Below the pieces are notes generated by a model. That model was not told the origin of the DNA, did not search any database, and saw nothing but the letters and a program-made list of their open reading frames with translations. From an uncultured Oscillospiraceae bacterium (GTDB lineage Bacteria > Bacillota > Clostridia > Oscillospirales > Oscillospiraceae), in NCBI GenBank assembly GCA_934660965.1, contig CAKUIM010000001.1, forward strand, positions 62,001 through 126,000: a stretch of 64,000 nucleotides of DNA, in the 5' to 3' direction. How positions within the stretch are numbered: the stretch's first letter is position 1; every line of letters begins with the position of its first letter. Of this stretch, positions 1-9,114 are shown in pieces. The position numbers and the translations under genes are program-made.

Positions 1-111
1 CAGCGCCAAGAGTGCCCCGGCGGCAAACCAGATGGACGTCAGGCCCACGCTGATGCCCTCCGCCACAACAAACACGATCAGCAGCCCCAGCCAGATCAGC
101 TCCAGCACCAT
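1..111 (-). CDS. NfeD-like membrane protein, 5' end only
   Basis: Only the first 37 codons lie in the window; the gene runs off the left edge. The visible N-terminus (MVLELIWLGLLIVFVVAEG, then a second hydrophobic stretch with GLTSIWFAAG) is the two-helix start typical of short NfeD-family membrane proteins, which often partner with SPFH/flotillin-type proteins. A good ribosome binding site (AAAGGAG) precedes the ATG at 109-111. The gene diverges from the RNA methyltransferase gene to its right. The family call rests on a short stretch and is moderate. Confidence 0.55.
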   Translation of the reverse strand, partial: MVLELIWLGLLIVFVVAEGISVGLTSIWFAAGALLAL

Positions 112-210
112 TTTCCTCACTCCTTTCTCTTTTCTCCCCTTACTTTATCATACCCGGGGGCCGCACGCCATAAAAATCAGTTAAAAATCCGATAAAACCC
201 TTCACAGGCG

Positions 211-239
211 TTGCCAGCGCCCCGGTTTTCCGCTATACT
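211..239 (+). promoter_or_regulatory. Sigma-A promoter for the RNA methyltransferase gene
   Basis: TTGCCA at 211-216 and TATACT at 234-239 are separated by 17 bases. The leader that follows contains an AAGCCCT...AGGGCTT inverted repeat before the start codon at 317. Confidence 0.65.
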
Positions 240-316
240 GATTCCGGTATCAAAAGTGTAAGCCCTACACCAGATGGAAGGTCAAGGGCTTTTGAAAATT
301 TTTTAGGAATGGTCAT

Positions 317-1441
317 ATGGAGCGTCAATTTACCTTTATTATCCCCACCCTGATGGGGGTGGAGAGCCTTGTCTCCCACGAATTGAAAAAGCTGGGCCTT
401 GCCGACGTGCGCGCGGAGAACGGGCGGGTGCTCTGTTCCGGGTCCCTTGCCGACATCGCCCGCATCAACCTCAACCTGCGCACCGGCGCCCGGGTGCTGC
501 TCCAGCTGGGCCAGTTCCCCGCCCGCAGCTTCGAGCAGCTCTTCGACGGCACCGCCGCCCTCCCCTGGGAGGAGTTCATCCCCCTGGGAGGCCAGTTCCC
601 GGTGAAGGGCTACACCATTACCTCCCAGCTTCACGCCGTCCCCCCCTGCCAGGCCATCATCAAAAAGGCCATCGCCAAAAGGTTGGGGCAGGTGTACGGT
701 TTGGAGACGCTGCCGGAGGACGGGCCCCTCTACCAGGTGCAGTTCTCCATTTTGAAGGATCAGGCGGTGCTCATGCTGGACACCTCCGGCGAGAGCCTTT
801 ATAAGCGGGGCTACCGGGCCCAGGGGGTGGCCGCCCCCCTGCGGGAAACTCTGGCCGCCGCCCTTGTGATGCTCAGCCGCTATAAGGGCCGGGACCCCTT
901 CTGCGACCCCTTCTGCGGCAGCGGCACCATCGCCATTGAGGCCGCCCTCATCGCCAAAAACCGTGCCCCGGGGCTAAACCGCTCCTTCTCCGCCCAGAAG
1001 TGGGCCTGGGTGCCCTCGGGCATCTGGATGGACGCCGCCGATGAGGCCATGGACCGCGAGTTCCACGGCCGGTATGAAATCTGGGGCGGCGACATTGACC
1101 CCGCCGCCGTGGAGCTCTCCCGCCACAACGCGGCCCTGGCCGAGGTGGACGACACGGTGCGCTTCGAGGTAGCCGACGCCGCCCGCTTCCACTGGGGCGG
1201 CCTGCGGGGCCGGGTGGTGACCAACCCGCCCTACGGCGAGCGGCTGCTGGAAAAGAAGGAGGCGGAGGAGCTCTACCGGGCCTTCGGCCGGGCCATGGAC
1301 AAGCTGCCGGAGGGCTGGCAGGTGGATGTTCTCTCCTCCCACACCGAGTTTGAGCGCGCCTTCGGCCGCCCGGCGGACAAAAAGCGCAAGCTCTACAACG
1401 GCATGCTCAAGTGCGACCTGTTCATGTACGGAACATTCTGA
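317..1441 (+). CDS. THUMP-domain 23S rRNA/RNA guanine-N2 methyltransferase (RlmL/YpsC-type)
   Basis: 374 residues. The N-terminal ~160 residues fit a ferredoxin-like plus THUMP RNA-binding region. The C-terminal half is a Rossmann methyltransferase with the SAM-binding motif DPFCGSGT near residue 197 and the catalytic NPPYGERL near residue 302; the NPPY type acts on exocyclic amino groups. Family members such as B. subtilis YpsC methylate a guanine of 23S rRNA. The start follows an AGGA site. The lipid kinase gene follows after 18 bases, so the two are probably co-transcribed. The exact target base cannot be read from the sequence. Confidence 0.88.
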   Translation: MERQFTFIIPTLMGVESLVSHELKKLGLADVRAENGRVLCSGSLADIARINLNLRTGARVLLQLGQFPARSFEQLFDGTAALPWEEFIPLGGQFPVKGYTITSQLHAVPPCQAIIKKAIAKRLGQVYGLETLPEDGPLYQVQFSILKDQAVLMLDTSGESLYKRGYRAQGVAAPLRETLAAALVMLSRYKGRDPFCDPFCGSGTIAIEAALIAKNRAPGLNRSFSAQKWAWVPSGIWMDAADEAMDREFHGRYEIWGGDIDPAAVELSRHNAALAEVDDTVRFEVADAARFHWGGLRGRVVTNPPYGERLLEKKEAEELYRAFGRAMDKLPEGWQVDVLSSHTEFERAFGRPADKKRKLYNGMLKCDLFMYGTF

Positions 1442-1459
1442 CCGACTGGGGGCCTTTTC

Positions 1460-2419
1460 ATGAAACATCTTTTTATCATCCACGGCCTTGCCCGGGCCAA
1501 CCGGAAAAAGCGGCAGCTCTTCGACCGTCTGATGGCTCAGATCGACCATCTGGAGGGCGATGTGGAGGTTCAGTTCACCGACCCGCCGGAGTGGGGCGCC
1601 GAGCAGATCGCCCGGGAGTGGGCCAGCCGGGGCCAGCCCATCCGCATCTACGCCTGCGGCGGCGACGGCACCCTCAACGAGGTGGTCAACGGCGCGGCGG
1701 GGCACGATAATGCCGCGGTCACCAACGTCCCCCTGGGCACCGGCAACGACTTTCTCAAAATTTTCGGAGACGACTACCGGGCGCTGTTCTCCGACCTGCC
1801 CGCCCTGATGCACGGCCCCCAGGCCGCCTTTGACCTGATGGACTGCAACGGGCGGCTGGGCATCGACGTGGTGTGTGCCGGGGTGGACGCGCGCATCGCC
1901 GCGGATGTGGACAAGTACAAGAACCTTCCCGGGGTGTCCGGCATGGGCAGCTACGTGCTCTCCCTCATCGAAAACGTCCTCTTCCGGGGCATCACCCGGC
2001 CCATGCGGGTCCGGATGGGGGACCGGGACGTCTCGGAGGACACCGCCATCATCTGCATCTGCAACGGCCGGCACTACGGCGGCGGCTTCATGCCCGTGGG
2101 CGAGGCCATGCCTGACGACGGCGTGCTGGACATGCTCACCGTGGGCAAGGTCAGCCGCACCACCTTCTTCCGCCTGGTGGGCCTGTACGCCAAGGGCCGC
2201 TACCGGGACATTCCGCAGCTGGTGTCCCACTATCATGGGCAGTCCATCACTTACTCCTCCCTCACCGGCGACGACGTCGTCACCGTGGTGGACGGCGAGG
2301 TGATGCGCGCCTCCGCCTTTACCGTGCGCCTGTCCCCCATGAAAATCAATTTCTTCTATCCCGAAGGCGCGTCCTACCTGCCCAAGGGCGAGTTCGCCCC
2401 GGCCGCCCAAGCGAATTAG
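1460..2419 (+). CDS. Diacylglycerol kinase family lipid kinase (DagK/YegS type)
   Basis: 319 residues. The nucleotide-binding signature GGDGTLNEVVNG lies near residue 66 and GTGNDF near residue 93, both diagnostic of the DAGK catalytic domain that phosphorylates lipid substrates such as diacylglycerol at the membrane. No membrane segment is visible, as expected for soluble DagK/DgkB-type enzymes. In Firmicutes such enzymes recycle diacylglycerol released by lipoteichoic acid synthesis. The stop codon TAG lies inside the 9-mer TTAGCACTC, identical to one arm of the CIRCE operator 107 bases downstream. Confidence 0.85.
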   Translation: MKHLFIIHGLARANRKKRQLFDRLMAQIDHLEGDVEVQFTDPPEWGAEQIAREWASRGQPIRIYACGGDGTLNEVVNGAAGHDNAAVTNVPLGTGNDFLKIFGDDYRALFSDLPALMHGPQAAFDLMDCNGRLGIDVVCAGVDARIAADVDKYKNLPGVSGMGSYVLSLIENVLFRGITRPMRVRMGDRDVSEDTAIICICNGRHYGGGFMPVGEAMPDDGVLDMLTVGKVSRTTFFRLVGLYAKGRYRDIPQLVSHYHGQSITYSSLTGDDVVTVVDGEVMRASAFTVRLSPMKINFFYPEGASYLPKGEFAPAAQAN

Positions 2420-2490
2420 CACTCCCCGCCCCCTGTTGTGAACAAGCGGTGAATTTTTTCCCGTCTGTCCCACTTTTTTGAAAATAGGGG

Positions 2491-2519
2491 TTGATTTTTT
2501 CGCCGCGGCGCGTTATTAT
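2491..2519 (+). promoter_or_regulatory. Sigma-A promoter of groES
   Basis: TTGATT (2491-2496) and TATTAT (2514-2519) are spaced by exactly 17 bases. The expected transcription start falls just before the CIRCE operator, the standard arrangement for HrcA-controlled chaperone operons. Confidence 0.85.
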
Positions 2520-2530
2520 CTAACCATAGT

Positions 2531-2557
2531 TTAGCACTCGCTTCAAAAGAGTGCTAA
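2531..2557 (+). promoter_or_regulatory. CIRCE operator (HrcA binding site)
   Basis: TTAGCACTC (2531-2539), nine bases, then GAGTGCTAA (2549-2557): a perfect match to the CIRCE inverted repeat TTAGCACTC-N9-GAGTGCTAA. It predicts heat-shock control of groESL by the repressor HrcA, whose gene is not in this window. Confidence 0.98.
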
Positions 2558-2665
2558 GTCCGCCCCTCACAGAGGCCGCGGGCAAGCGCACAGCGCCGGC
2601 CCCTTCCGGCACCGGCGCCCTGGAAGCAGTGAACAATTTTATTTCCATACAAGGAGGAACCCATT

Positions 2666-2950
2666 ATGACACTCAAACCCCTGTCTGACCGCGTAATCCT
2701 CAAGCCGGTCGCCGCCGAGGAGACCACCAAGGGCGGCATCATTCTCGCCGCCTCCGCCCAGGAGAAGCCCGAGGTCGCTGAAGTTGTGGCCGTTGGCCCC
2801 GGCGGCATGGTGGACGGCAAGGAGGTCGTTATGACCGTCAAGCCCGGCGACAAGGTCATCACCAGCAAGTATTCCGGCACCGAGGTCAAGGTGGACGGCG
2901 AGGAATTCACCATTGTCCGGCAAAGTGATATTCTCGCAGTCGTAGAGTAA
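2666..2950 (+). CDS. groES: Co-chaperonin GroES
   Basis: 94 residues, the usual length. The LKPLSDRVILKP start, a GGI(I)LAASAQEKP mobile-loop region and the EFTIVRQSDILAVVE end are typical of the cpn10 heptameric lid of GroEL. An AAGGAGG site precedes the ATG. The gene opens a CIRCE-controlled operon with groEL, but the gap to groEL is unusually long (361 bases) because of a hairpin-rich insert and a second copy of this gene's last 57 bases at 3081-3137. The last dozen codons include CAA, AGT, GCA and GTA, a more A/T-ending mix than the body of the gene. Confidence 0.98.
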   Translation: MTLKPLSDRVILKPVAAEETTKGGIILAASAQEKPEVAEVVAVGPGGMVDGKEVVMTVKPGDKVITSKYSGTEVKVDGEEFTIVRQSDILAVVE

Positions 2951-3080
2951 GACCCGAGCCGGCCAACTTGGGGCCCCGCACCGCGGGGCGGCGCGCTAAG
3001 CGCCGAAGGCCGACGGAATTCACTTTCGGCGGCCGCAGCTAAAATCCCAGGGTTCCCGCAAAACGAAGTTTTGTGGGACA
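2951..3080. other. Hairpin-rich insert after the groES stop codon
   Basis: 130 bases between the groES stop and a duplicate of the groES 3' end. Visible hairpins: 2973-2989 (7 bp, 3-base loop ACC), 2989-3005 (GGCGC/GCGCC) and 3054-3078 (11 bp including one G-U pair, 3-base loop GAA). The last one ends two bases before the duplicate. No T-tract follows any of them, so none looks like an ordinary terminator. No reading frame of note. Comparable islands follow alaS and the HIT gene. Confidence 0.7.
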
Positions 3081-3137
3081 GACGGCGAGGAATTCACGAT
3101 TGTTTGCCAGAGCGATATTTTGGCCGTCGTGGAGTAA
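3081..3137 (+). pseudogene. Second copy of the groES 3' end (18 codons plus stop)
   Basis: This segment aligns without gaps to 2894-2950. The first 17 bases (GACGGCGAGGAATTCAC) are identical; the remaining 40 contain 10 differences. Of the eight changed codons seven are synonymous; the exception is Arg to Cys (CGG to TGC). The peptide is thus DGEEFTIVCQSDILAVVE against DGEEFTIVRQSDILAVVE. It has no start codon or ribosome binding site and cannot be made as a protein. The synonymous pattern shows that both copies evolved as functional groES ends before they came to sit side by side. Confidence 0.92.
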
Positions 3138-3311
3138 AACGAAGCGCGGAGGATAGGCGCATAGGCGCGCCTGGACCGCAGTGAGGGCGAGAGCAGGGCC
3201 GCAAGGTCTGGATACCAGCCCGAATCTGCGGGAAGGCAAGCCGGCCATGCGCCCAATCCGCAGCGTGACAGCATCGCATGTAAACAATAACTCAAACTGG
3301 AGGTAATCAAT
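3138..3311. other. Spacer between the duplicated groES end and groEL
   Basis: 174 bases with no credible reading frame and no clear promoter. It includes the palindrome AGGCGCGCCT and ends in a good ribosome binding site (TGGAGG) for groEL. It is presumably the ancestral groES-groEL spacer, displaced downstream by the insert. Confidence 0.5.
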
Positions 3312-4937
<1,626 letters not shown>

Positions 4938-5037
4938 GAGACACCGCAAAGCATTGAAATTGCTTGATTTTTTGAGTGTGCAAAAGCGGATTTACGCTTG
5001 CCTTACGCCAAAATTCAAGCGCATGATAGGGTAACAG

Positions 5038-5073
5038 AAATCGGCACCTGCCTTAAAAAGCAGGTGCCGATTT
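5038..5073. terminator. Bidirectional intrinsic terminator
   Basis: A 14-bp stem (AAATCGGCACCTGC with its complement) with an 8-base loop, flanked by T-runs on the plus side and A-runs on the left. It separates groESL from the converging gene to its right and marks the left edge of the accessory island. Confidence 0.88.
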
Positions 5074-5076
5074 TTC

Positions 5077-5526
5077 TTATTTGCGTTTCTTTTTGCCTTT
5101 CCCGTGCTGCAACTGTGGTCTTGCTTTCCCTCGCTGGTTGATTGGACTTTTCAAGTATTTGGACAGCTTGAGTATTTCAATCAGCGAGACGAACTGCTCT
5201 TTGGTGAGCTTGTCATAATCAATACCAAAGGTAGCGAGGAATGAACGGACTTGCTTTTCCTCAGAACTGCCCTCAAAGTTCATCGCATCCTGCAACTGAC
5301 CCTGCATGGTTGCAACAAGGGTTGTTTCATCCGCAGTTATGGTGTCGGGGCGGTGCTGCTCTCGAATGTCACGGAGGATACCTTTCAGGTCATCTGCAAT
5401 CAAGCTTCCGAAATACTCGTCCTCTCTGATCTGCGCGACTTGTAGCGTCCGCAGGTGCAGATCATTTTCCTCGCCGCCGTTTTTCATCAATGCCATCTGC
5501 CGGACAGCTTCCAGCACGGCATTCAT
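5077..5526 (-). CDS. Uncharacterised protein, possibly a 5'-truncated gene of an integrative element
   Basis: From the ATG at 5526 the product is 149 residues, acidic in the middle and ending in a basic KGKKKRK tail. The same frame stays open upstream to 5868, but those ~114 residues have a Cys/Arg-rich, low-complexity look unlike a real protein, and no ribosome binding site precedes either start. I do not recognise the family. Its place next to remnants of an integrative element suggests a mobile-element gene that has lost its 5' end. Confidence 0.4.
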   Translation of the reverse strand: MNAVLEAVRQMALMKNGGEENDLHLRTLQVAQIREDEYFGSLIADDLKGILRDIREQHRPDTITADETTLVATMQGQLQDAMNFEGSSEEKQVRSFLATFGIDYDKLTKEQFVSLIEILKLSKYLKSPINQRGKARPQLQHGKGKKKRK

Positions 5527-5921
5527 ATGCAGCTTGTGACGACGAAGCGTACCAACGGGGACGAAACGCCGGGAGCGATCCTCCGGGCAGGAACGGCGTT
5601 CGGAAAGAGCGGCAAAATCGAATGTAAAAATCAAAGCAAGTGAAAACGGCGAAATAGCTTTCTGTCTCGTGTGGTTATCTGCACGGAACAGAGTGCTATT
5701 CAGCAGCGAACGGCGTTTGCTATTCAGAATGATGTTTCGCCGTTTCACGCAAAGACACATCAAACGGCAAAAGCGGAAGATGCCGCCTGTGACCAACGTA
5801 TCATCGGCGGTATTTCCAGCAAAAAGACGTACATCAGAAATCAGCGCCCTATGGCGAACGGGTGTCACGATTTAACAAACCCATTTTACCATAGGGCGCA
5901 TCGAAAAAACAGGAGGAACAT

Positions 5922-6149
5922 TTGAACATGAGAAAATCCGAAACCTATCGCAATGAGATCAAGTCCTATATCGTCCGCACCGGCATGACCATGACCGAAG
6001 TGGTGGACTACCTCTCCGACGAATACGGCTGGAGCCGCAGCGTTCCAAATCTCTCTGGCAAGCTCAAGCGCGGTTCGCTTCGCTACGGCGAGGCGGTGGA
6101 ACTGGCGGACGCGCTGGGGTATGACATTGTGTGGCAGAAGAGAAAATAA
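5922..6149 (+). CDS. Small helix-turn-helix protein
   Basis: 75 residues from TTG at 5922, 73 from the ATG at 5928. AGGAGG at 5911-5916 is 5 bases from TTG and 11 from ATG, so TTG is slightly favoured. The layout (a Met-Thr-Met-Thr helix, VVDYLSDEYGWSRSVPNLSG, then RYGEAVELADALGYDIVW) fits a lambda-repressor-like HTH of the type found in small phage and element regulators. It precedes a promoter whose -35 box lies in an inverted repeat, so it may repress the downstream PD-(D/E)XK gene. That link is inference. Confidence 0.65.
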   Translation: MNMRKSETYRNEIKSYIVRTGMTMTEVVDYLSDEYGWSRSVPNLSGKLKRGSLRYGEAVELADALGYDIVWQKRK

Positions 6150-6154
6150 AACTT

Positions 6155-6189
6155 TTGGGCTTGTGCCCAATATGATAAAATTGTATAAT
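6155..6189 (+). promoter_or_regulatory. Promoter with overlapping inverted repeat
   Basis: TTGTGC (6161-6166), a 17-base spacer and a perfect TATAAT (6184-6189). The -35 box is embedded in TTGGGC-TTGT-GCCCAA (6155-6170), a good operator candidate. It drives the gene at 6221. Confidence 0.75.
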
Positions 6190-6220
6190 AAATAGGAGAA
6201 AAAGACAGGAGGTTTCAGCA

Positions 6221-6916
6221 ATGCCTATACAATACGATAAAAAAGCCGTTCTTGAGATGTGTGCAGACGCAATGGAAAATCCAGCTTTGTTCTATGCGCA
6301 GAATCTGGTCAACTATCAGGGAATTTGTCCGGATGCGCAGGTTCCTTATACAGAAATCATTGCTGAATTTTTGATTGAGCATCTTCCGAAATTTACAAAC
6401 GGAATCACCCCAATTCACCGGAAAACTTCCTATTATACGCCGACGCATAATGGTGAGTTTAATCCAGACTCCAATCGTACCGAAGAATTGACTGCGATGA
6501 AGATGTTCAACGCTTGTAAGAGCGGAGCGCAATATGCAAAAGTCGGAAAGATTCTTGATTATCAGGTTCCTTTGAAAAATAAGCGAAGTGATCAAGCTGG
6601 AAAAATTGACCTGCTCGCCTATGATGGTGATGTTTTGCGCGTCTTGGAACTGAAAAAGCCAGACACGCAGGAAACGATGCTCCGCTGTGTTTTAGAAGGC
6701 TATACCTATTTACGCACGGCAGATACGAGGAAAATGATTGCAGATTTTGATATTCCGGCAGGTACGCCCGTAAAGGCAAGTCCCTTCGTATTTGAAAACA
6801 GTCTGCCATATCAAGAATATTTTGCCGAACGCCCGAAGCTGAAACAGTTGATGGGACTGCTGGACAGCCAGCCGTTCTTCATCCGCGAAGTTTCTGGTGG
6901 CTACGAAGTATTTTGA
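6221..6916 (+). CDS. Probable PD-(D/E)XK nuclease-fold protein
   Basis: 231 residues with a good AGGAGG site. The central motif KIDLLAYDGDVLRVLELKKP (about residues 128-147) has the Asp...Glu-X-Lys spacing of the PD-(D/E)XK core, seen in restriction enzymes, Holliday-junction resolvases and many defence effectors. No helicase, methylase or DNA-recognition domain is visible. The region is clearly more AT-rich than the chromosome around it, which points to horizontal transfer. It has its own promoter and is followed by a palindrome; it is not tightly coupled to the operon at 6999. Function is inferred from one motif. Confidence 0.6.
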   Translation: MPIQYDKKAVLEMCADAMENPALFYAQNLVNYQGICPDAQVPYTEIIAEFLIEHLPKFTNGITPIHRKTSYYTPTHNGEFNPDSNRTEELTAMKMFNACKSGAQYAKVGKILDYQVPLKNKRSDQAGKIDLLAYDGDVLRVLELKKPDTQETMLRCVLEGYTYLRTADTRKMIADFDIPAGTPVKASPFVFENSLPYQEYFAERPKLKQLMGLLDSQPFFIREVSGGYEVF

Positions 6917-6933
6917 TTTCGTGAAATCAAAAT
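6910..6933. terminator. Perfect AT-rich palindrome at the stop codon
   Basis: ATTTTGATTTC-GT-GAAATCAAAAT overlaps the TGA stop of the PD-(D/E)XK gene. As RNA it forms a hairpin with a four-base loop, flanked by A/T runs; it may act as a weak bidirectional terminator. Confidence 0.5.
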
Positions 6934-6998
6934 ACCACCCTGTTGTCGCGGCGGTTTGCTATACTGTCCTCAAAAAGAAGAACAAGGAGGGCAAATAA

Positions 6999-7328
6999 AT
7001 GGCAGAAGAAACACGACAGGAAAACGCTGTGCGCTCCGGCGATGATGTGACCTGTCCGAACTGCGGCAGTCATAACGTGCGTTGTATTCCGTATCCGAAG
7101 GTGGAGTTTGGCATCTGGTTTGTACTGTGGCTGATTGTTGCATTCGGCGGCTATATAATCTCGGTATTCATCACGATCATCGGCATTATTTTTTGGAGCA
7201 TTGCTCTGGTGATTCGCCTGAGACAGAATAAACTGGCAAGGCTATATGTCCGGATGCAGTGCATCACCTGCGGAACGGAATTTGATGTCGCAAGAAGCGA
7301 GCTGATGAAAGGGGGCGTCAGCAAATGA
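6999..7328 (+). CDS. Zinc-ribbon membrane protein, first gene of the nuclease operon
   Basis: 109 residues. An N-terminal CPNCGSHNVRC and a C-terminal CITCG would together make one zinc ribbon. They flank two hydrophobic segments (about residues 35-50 and 53-70) that put the protein in the membrane with both Cys pairs on the same side. An AAGGAGG site precedes the ATG. The stop overlaps the next start by 4 bases (ATGA), showing tight co-translation. No known enzyme motif; it could anchor or sense for the operon. Confidence 0.7.
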   Translation: MAEETRQENAVRSGDDVTCPNCGSHNVRCIPYPKVEFGIWFVLWLIVAFGGYIISVFITIIGIIFWSIALVIRLRQNKLARLYVRMQCITCGTEFDVARSELMKGGVSK

Positions 7329-7915
7329 ATAAAGAGTATCGCGTGATTACATTTGGCCTGACAGCAGAACAAAACGCGCTTGTGGAAGAAAATCTTCCGG
7401 CAAGAGATTATGAGGTCTTTGACACCGACGCACCGACCGATCTGATCGCCATTGGCTGTCAAGCCTTGATCATCAACGCAGCGTCTATAGACTCTGATTC
7501 TGCCGGTATGATTTTTGACTACTATTCGCAGGTCAATGGCTGCACCGATGAAACGGTGATCTGGCTCGGCGAGCCGAAGCCGCCGAAGGAGCTGCGGAAG
7601 TTCTTCAAATGCTACAATTCCTTTGACGCCATCAAGGACAAGCTCAAGTATCTGCTGCTCACTGCACACAGCAAGAGCAAAAAAGCGCACGAGTACAGCG
7701 AAAAGCTGGTCAACGGGCTGAAAATCCTTGCGCTCATCCGCAAGCACCCCGGTATTTCCACACAGAAGCTGTCGGAACTGACCGAGCTGCCGCTGCGCAG
7801 CGTGCAGCGTTATATCGCCGCTCTGCAAGCAACGGGGGAATGGATCGAGTATGACCGGGCGCTCCGGGGCTGGAAGCTGTTTCACGGTATCTCCATCCTA
7901 TACGGAGATGTGTAG
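7325..7915 (+). CDS. Receiver-like plus winged-HTH protein
   Basis: 196 residues. The first ~110 look like a CheY-type alpha/beta fold (YRVITFGLTAEQN, EVFDTD, ALIINAAS, DETVIWLGEPKPP), but the acidic pocket and the conserved phospho-acceptor setting are not clear. The C-terminal part (KILALIRKHPGISTQKLSEL, then LPLRSVQRYIAAL) is a good winged HTH. It overlaps the zinc-ribbon gene by 4 bases and the next gene starts 14 bases on. It is probably the operon's own regulator or a DNA-targeting subunit. The receiver-like half has a counterpart in the exonuclease protein at 9111. Confidence 0.6.
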   Translation: MNKEYRVITFGLTAEQNALVEENLPARDYEVFDTDAPTDLIAIGCQALIINAASIDSDSAGMIFDYYSQVNGCTDETVIWLGEPKPPKELRKFFKCYNSFDAIKDKLKYLLLTAHSKSKKAHEYSEKLVNGLKILALIRKHPGISTQKLSELTELPLRSVQRYIAALQATGEWIEYDRALRGWKLFHGISILYGDV

Positions 7916-7929
7916 GAGGATGAAGGGGA

Positions 7930-9114
7930 ATGAAGCTCTGTATTCATCGGGGCACGCACCAGATCGGCGGCATTGCTGCCGAAATCTCCACGGCAAGCAC
8001 GCGCATCCTCATTGACATGGGTGACGAGCTATCTCTTGATCCAAATTTCGTCTCCGCACCGCTGAATATTCCGGGTGTGACGGATGGGAACGGACATTGC
8101 GATGCCGTACTGTTTACCCACTATCACGGCGATCATACCGGGCAAATGCTGCGTATCCGACCGGAGATTCCCATTTATGCCGGTGCGTTGGCAAAGGACA
8201 TCATGCGCCTGTCCGCAGAGCGTGGCGGGCAAAAGAACGAAGCGCTTTGCAAGCGCATCGAAACCATCCAAACCTTTTCTCCAGGCAAGCCGTTTTTGAT
8301 CGGTGATATTCAGATTACACCGTTCTGCATTGACCATTCCGCGTGCGACAGCTATCTATTCCTAATCGAAGCGGATGGCAAACGAGTGCTGTACACCGGC
8401 GATTTTCGGCTGCACGGCGTGCGCGGCAATGTCATGGATAAGATTCTGGAAAGACGCGTTGGAACGGTCGATGTGGTTGTCACGGAGGGAACGACCGTTT
8501 CTCGCTCTGAACATGAGGTCGTGACAGAGTGGGATCTGCAAAAACGTGTGAAAGCGTATTTGCGGCAGTACAAGTATGTCTTTGTGCTGTGTGCAACGAC
8601 GAATCTTGACCGGATTTTTGCGCTGGCGCGGGCAGTACCGCGTGGAAAGTATTGCATCTGCGACGAATACCAGAAAACGCTGGTCAAGGCGGTTTCCGAC
8701 CGTTGGAGCAATCTCTCAACATTCTATCAAATGCCGAAGCTGACCACTTACGGTGACAATCTTCTTCCGCGGTTTCAAGAGCGGGGCGGGCTGATGTTCG
8801 TCCGTGCTAACCGACAGTTTGAACGCATTCTCCGGCAATTCGACCCGCAGCAAAGCATTCTGCTCTACTCCATGTGGGACGGCTATCGAACGAAACCGGA
8901 CAGCACCATCCCGGAGTTTCTGTCGCTGGCCGGAACGTGGGCAGAGCTTCACACCAGCGGTCATGCCTCGCCGGATGACCTGCGTCATGTCATTGAAAAG
9001 GCAGACCCAGAGATCGTCATCCCCATGCACACCGACGTGCCGCAGAAAATGCAGACACTCTGCCAGAATCGTAAGGTGATTCTACTGAAAGACAGGGAGG
9101 AGCTATTGCTATGA
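7930..9114 (+). CDS. RNase J-like metallo-beta-lactamase/beta-CASP nuclease
   Basis: 394 residues. The metal site THYHGDHTG (HxHxDH) lies near residue 62. DHSACDSYLFLIEADG and YTGDFRLHG continue the metallo-beta-lactamase core, and HTSGHASPDD plus VIPMHTD match beta-CASP motifs B and C of RNase J-type enzymes. Such enzymes cut or trim RNA. It is much shorter than chromosomal RNase J (~550 residues) because the C-terminal domain is missing. An AGGAGG site lies before the ATG, and the stop overlaps the next start by 4 bases. RNA as substrate is inferred from the family. Confidence 0.75.
   Translation: MKLCIHRGTHQIGGIAAEISTASTRILIDMGDELSLDPNFVSAPLNIPGVTDGNGHCDAVLFTHYHGDHTGQMLRIRPEIPIYAGALAKDIMRLSAERGGQKNEALCKRIETIQTFSPGKPFLIGDIQITPFCIDHSACDSYLFLIEADGKRVLYTGDFRLHGVRGNVMDKILERRVGTVDVVVTEGTTVSRSEHEVVTEWDLQKRVKAYLRQYKYVFVLCATTNLDRIFALARAVPRGKYCICDEYQKTLVKAVSDRWSNLSTFYQMPKLTTYGDNLLPRFQERGGLMFVRANRQFERILRQFDPQQSILLYSMWDGYRTKPDSTIPEFLSLAGTWAELHTSGHASPDDLRHVIEKADPEIVIPMHTDVPQKMQTLCQNRKVILLKDREELLL

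Noticed and set aside
3138..3311. Separate promoter for groEL
   Set aside because: No pair of -35/-10 boxes with suitable spacing could be seen in the spacer.
5527..5868. Upstream extension of the frame of the gene at 5077
   Set aside because: The extra ~114 residues have no protein-like composition and no ribosome binding site supports the 5868 start.
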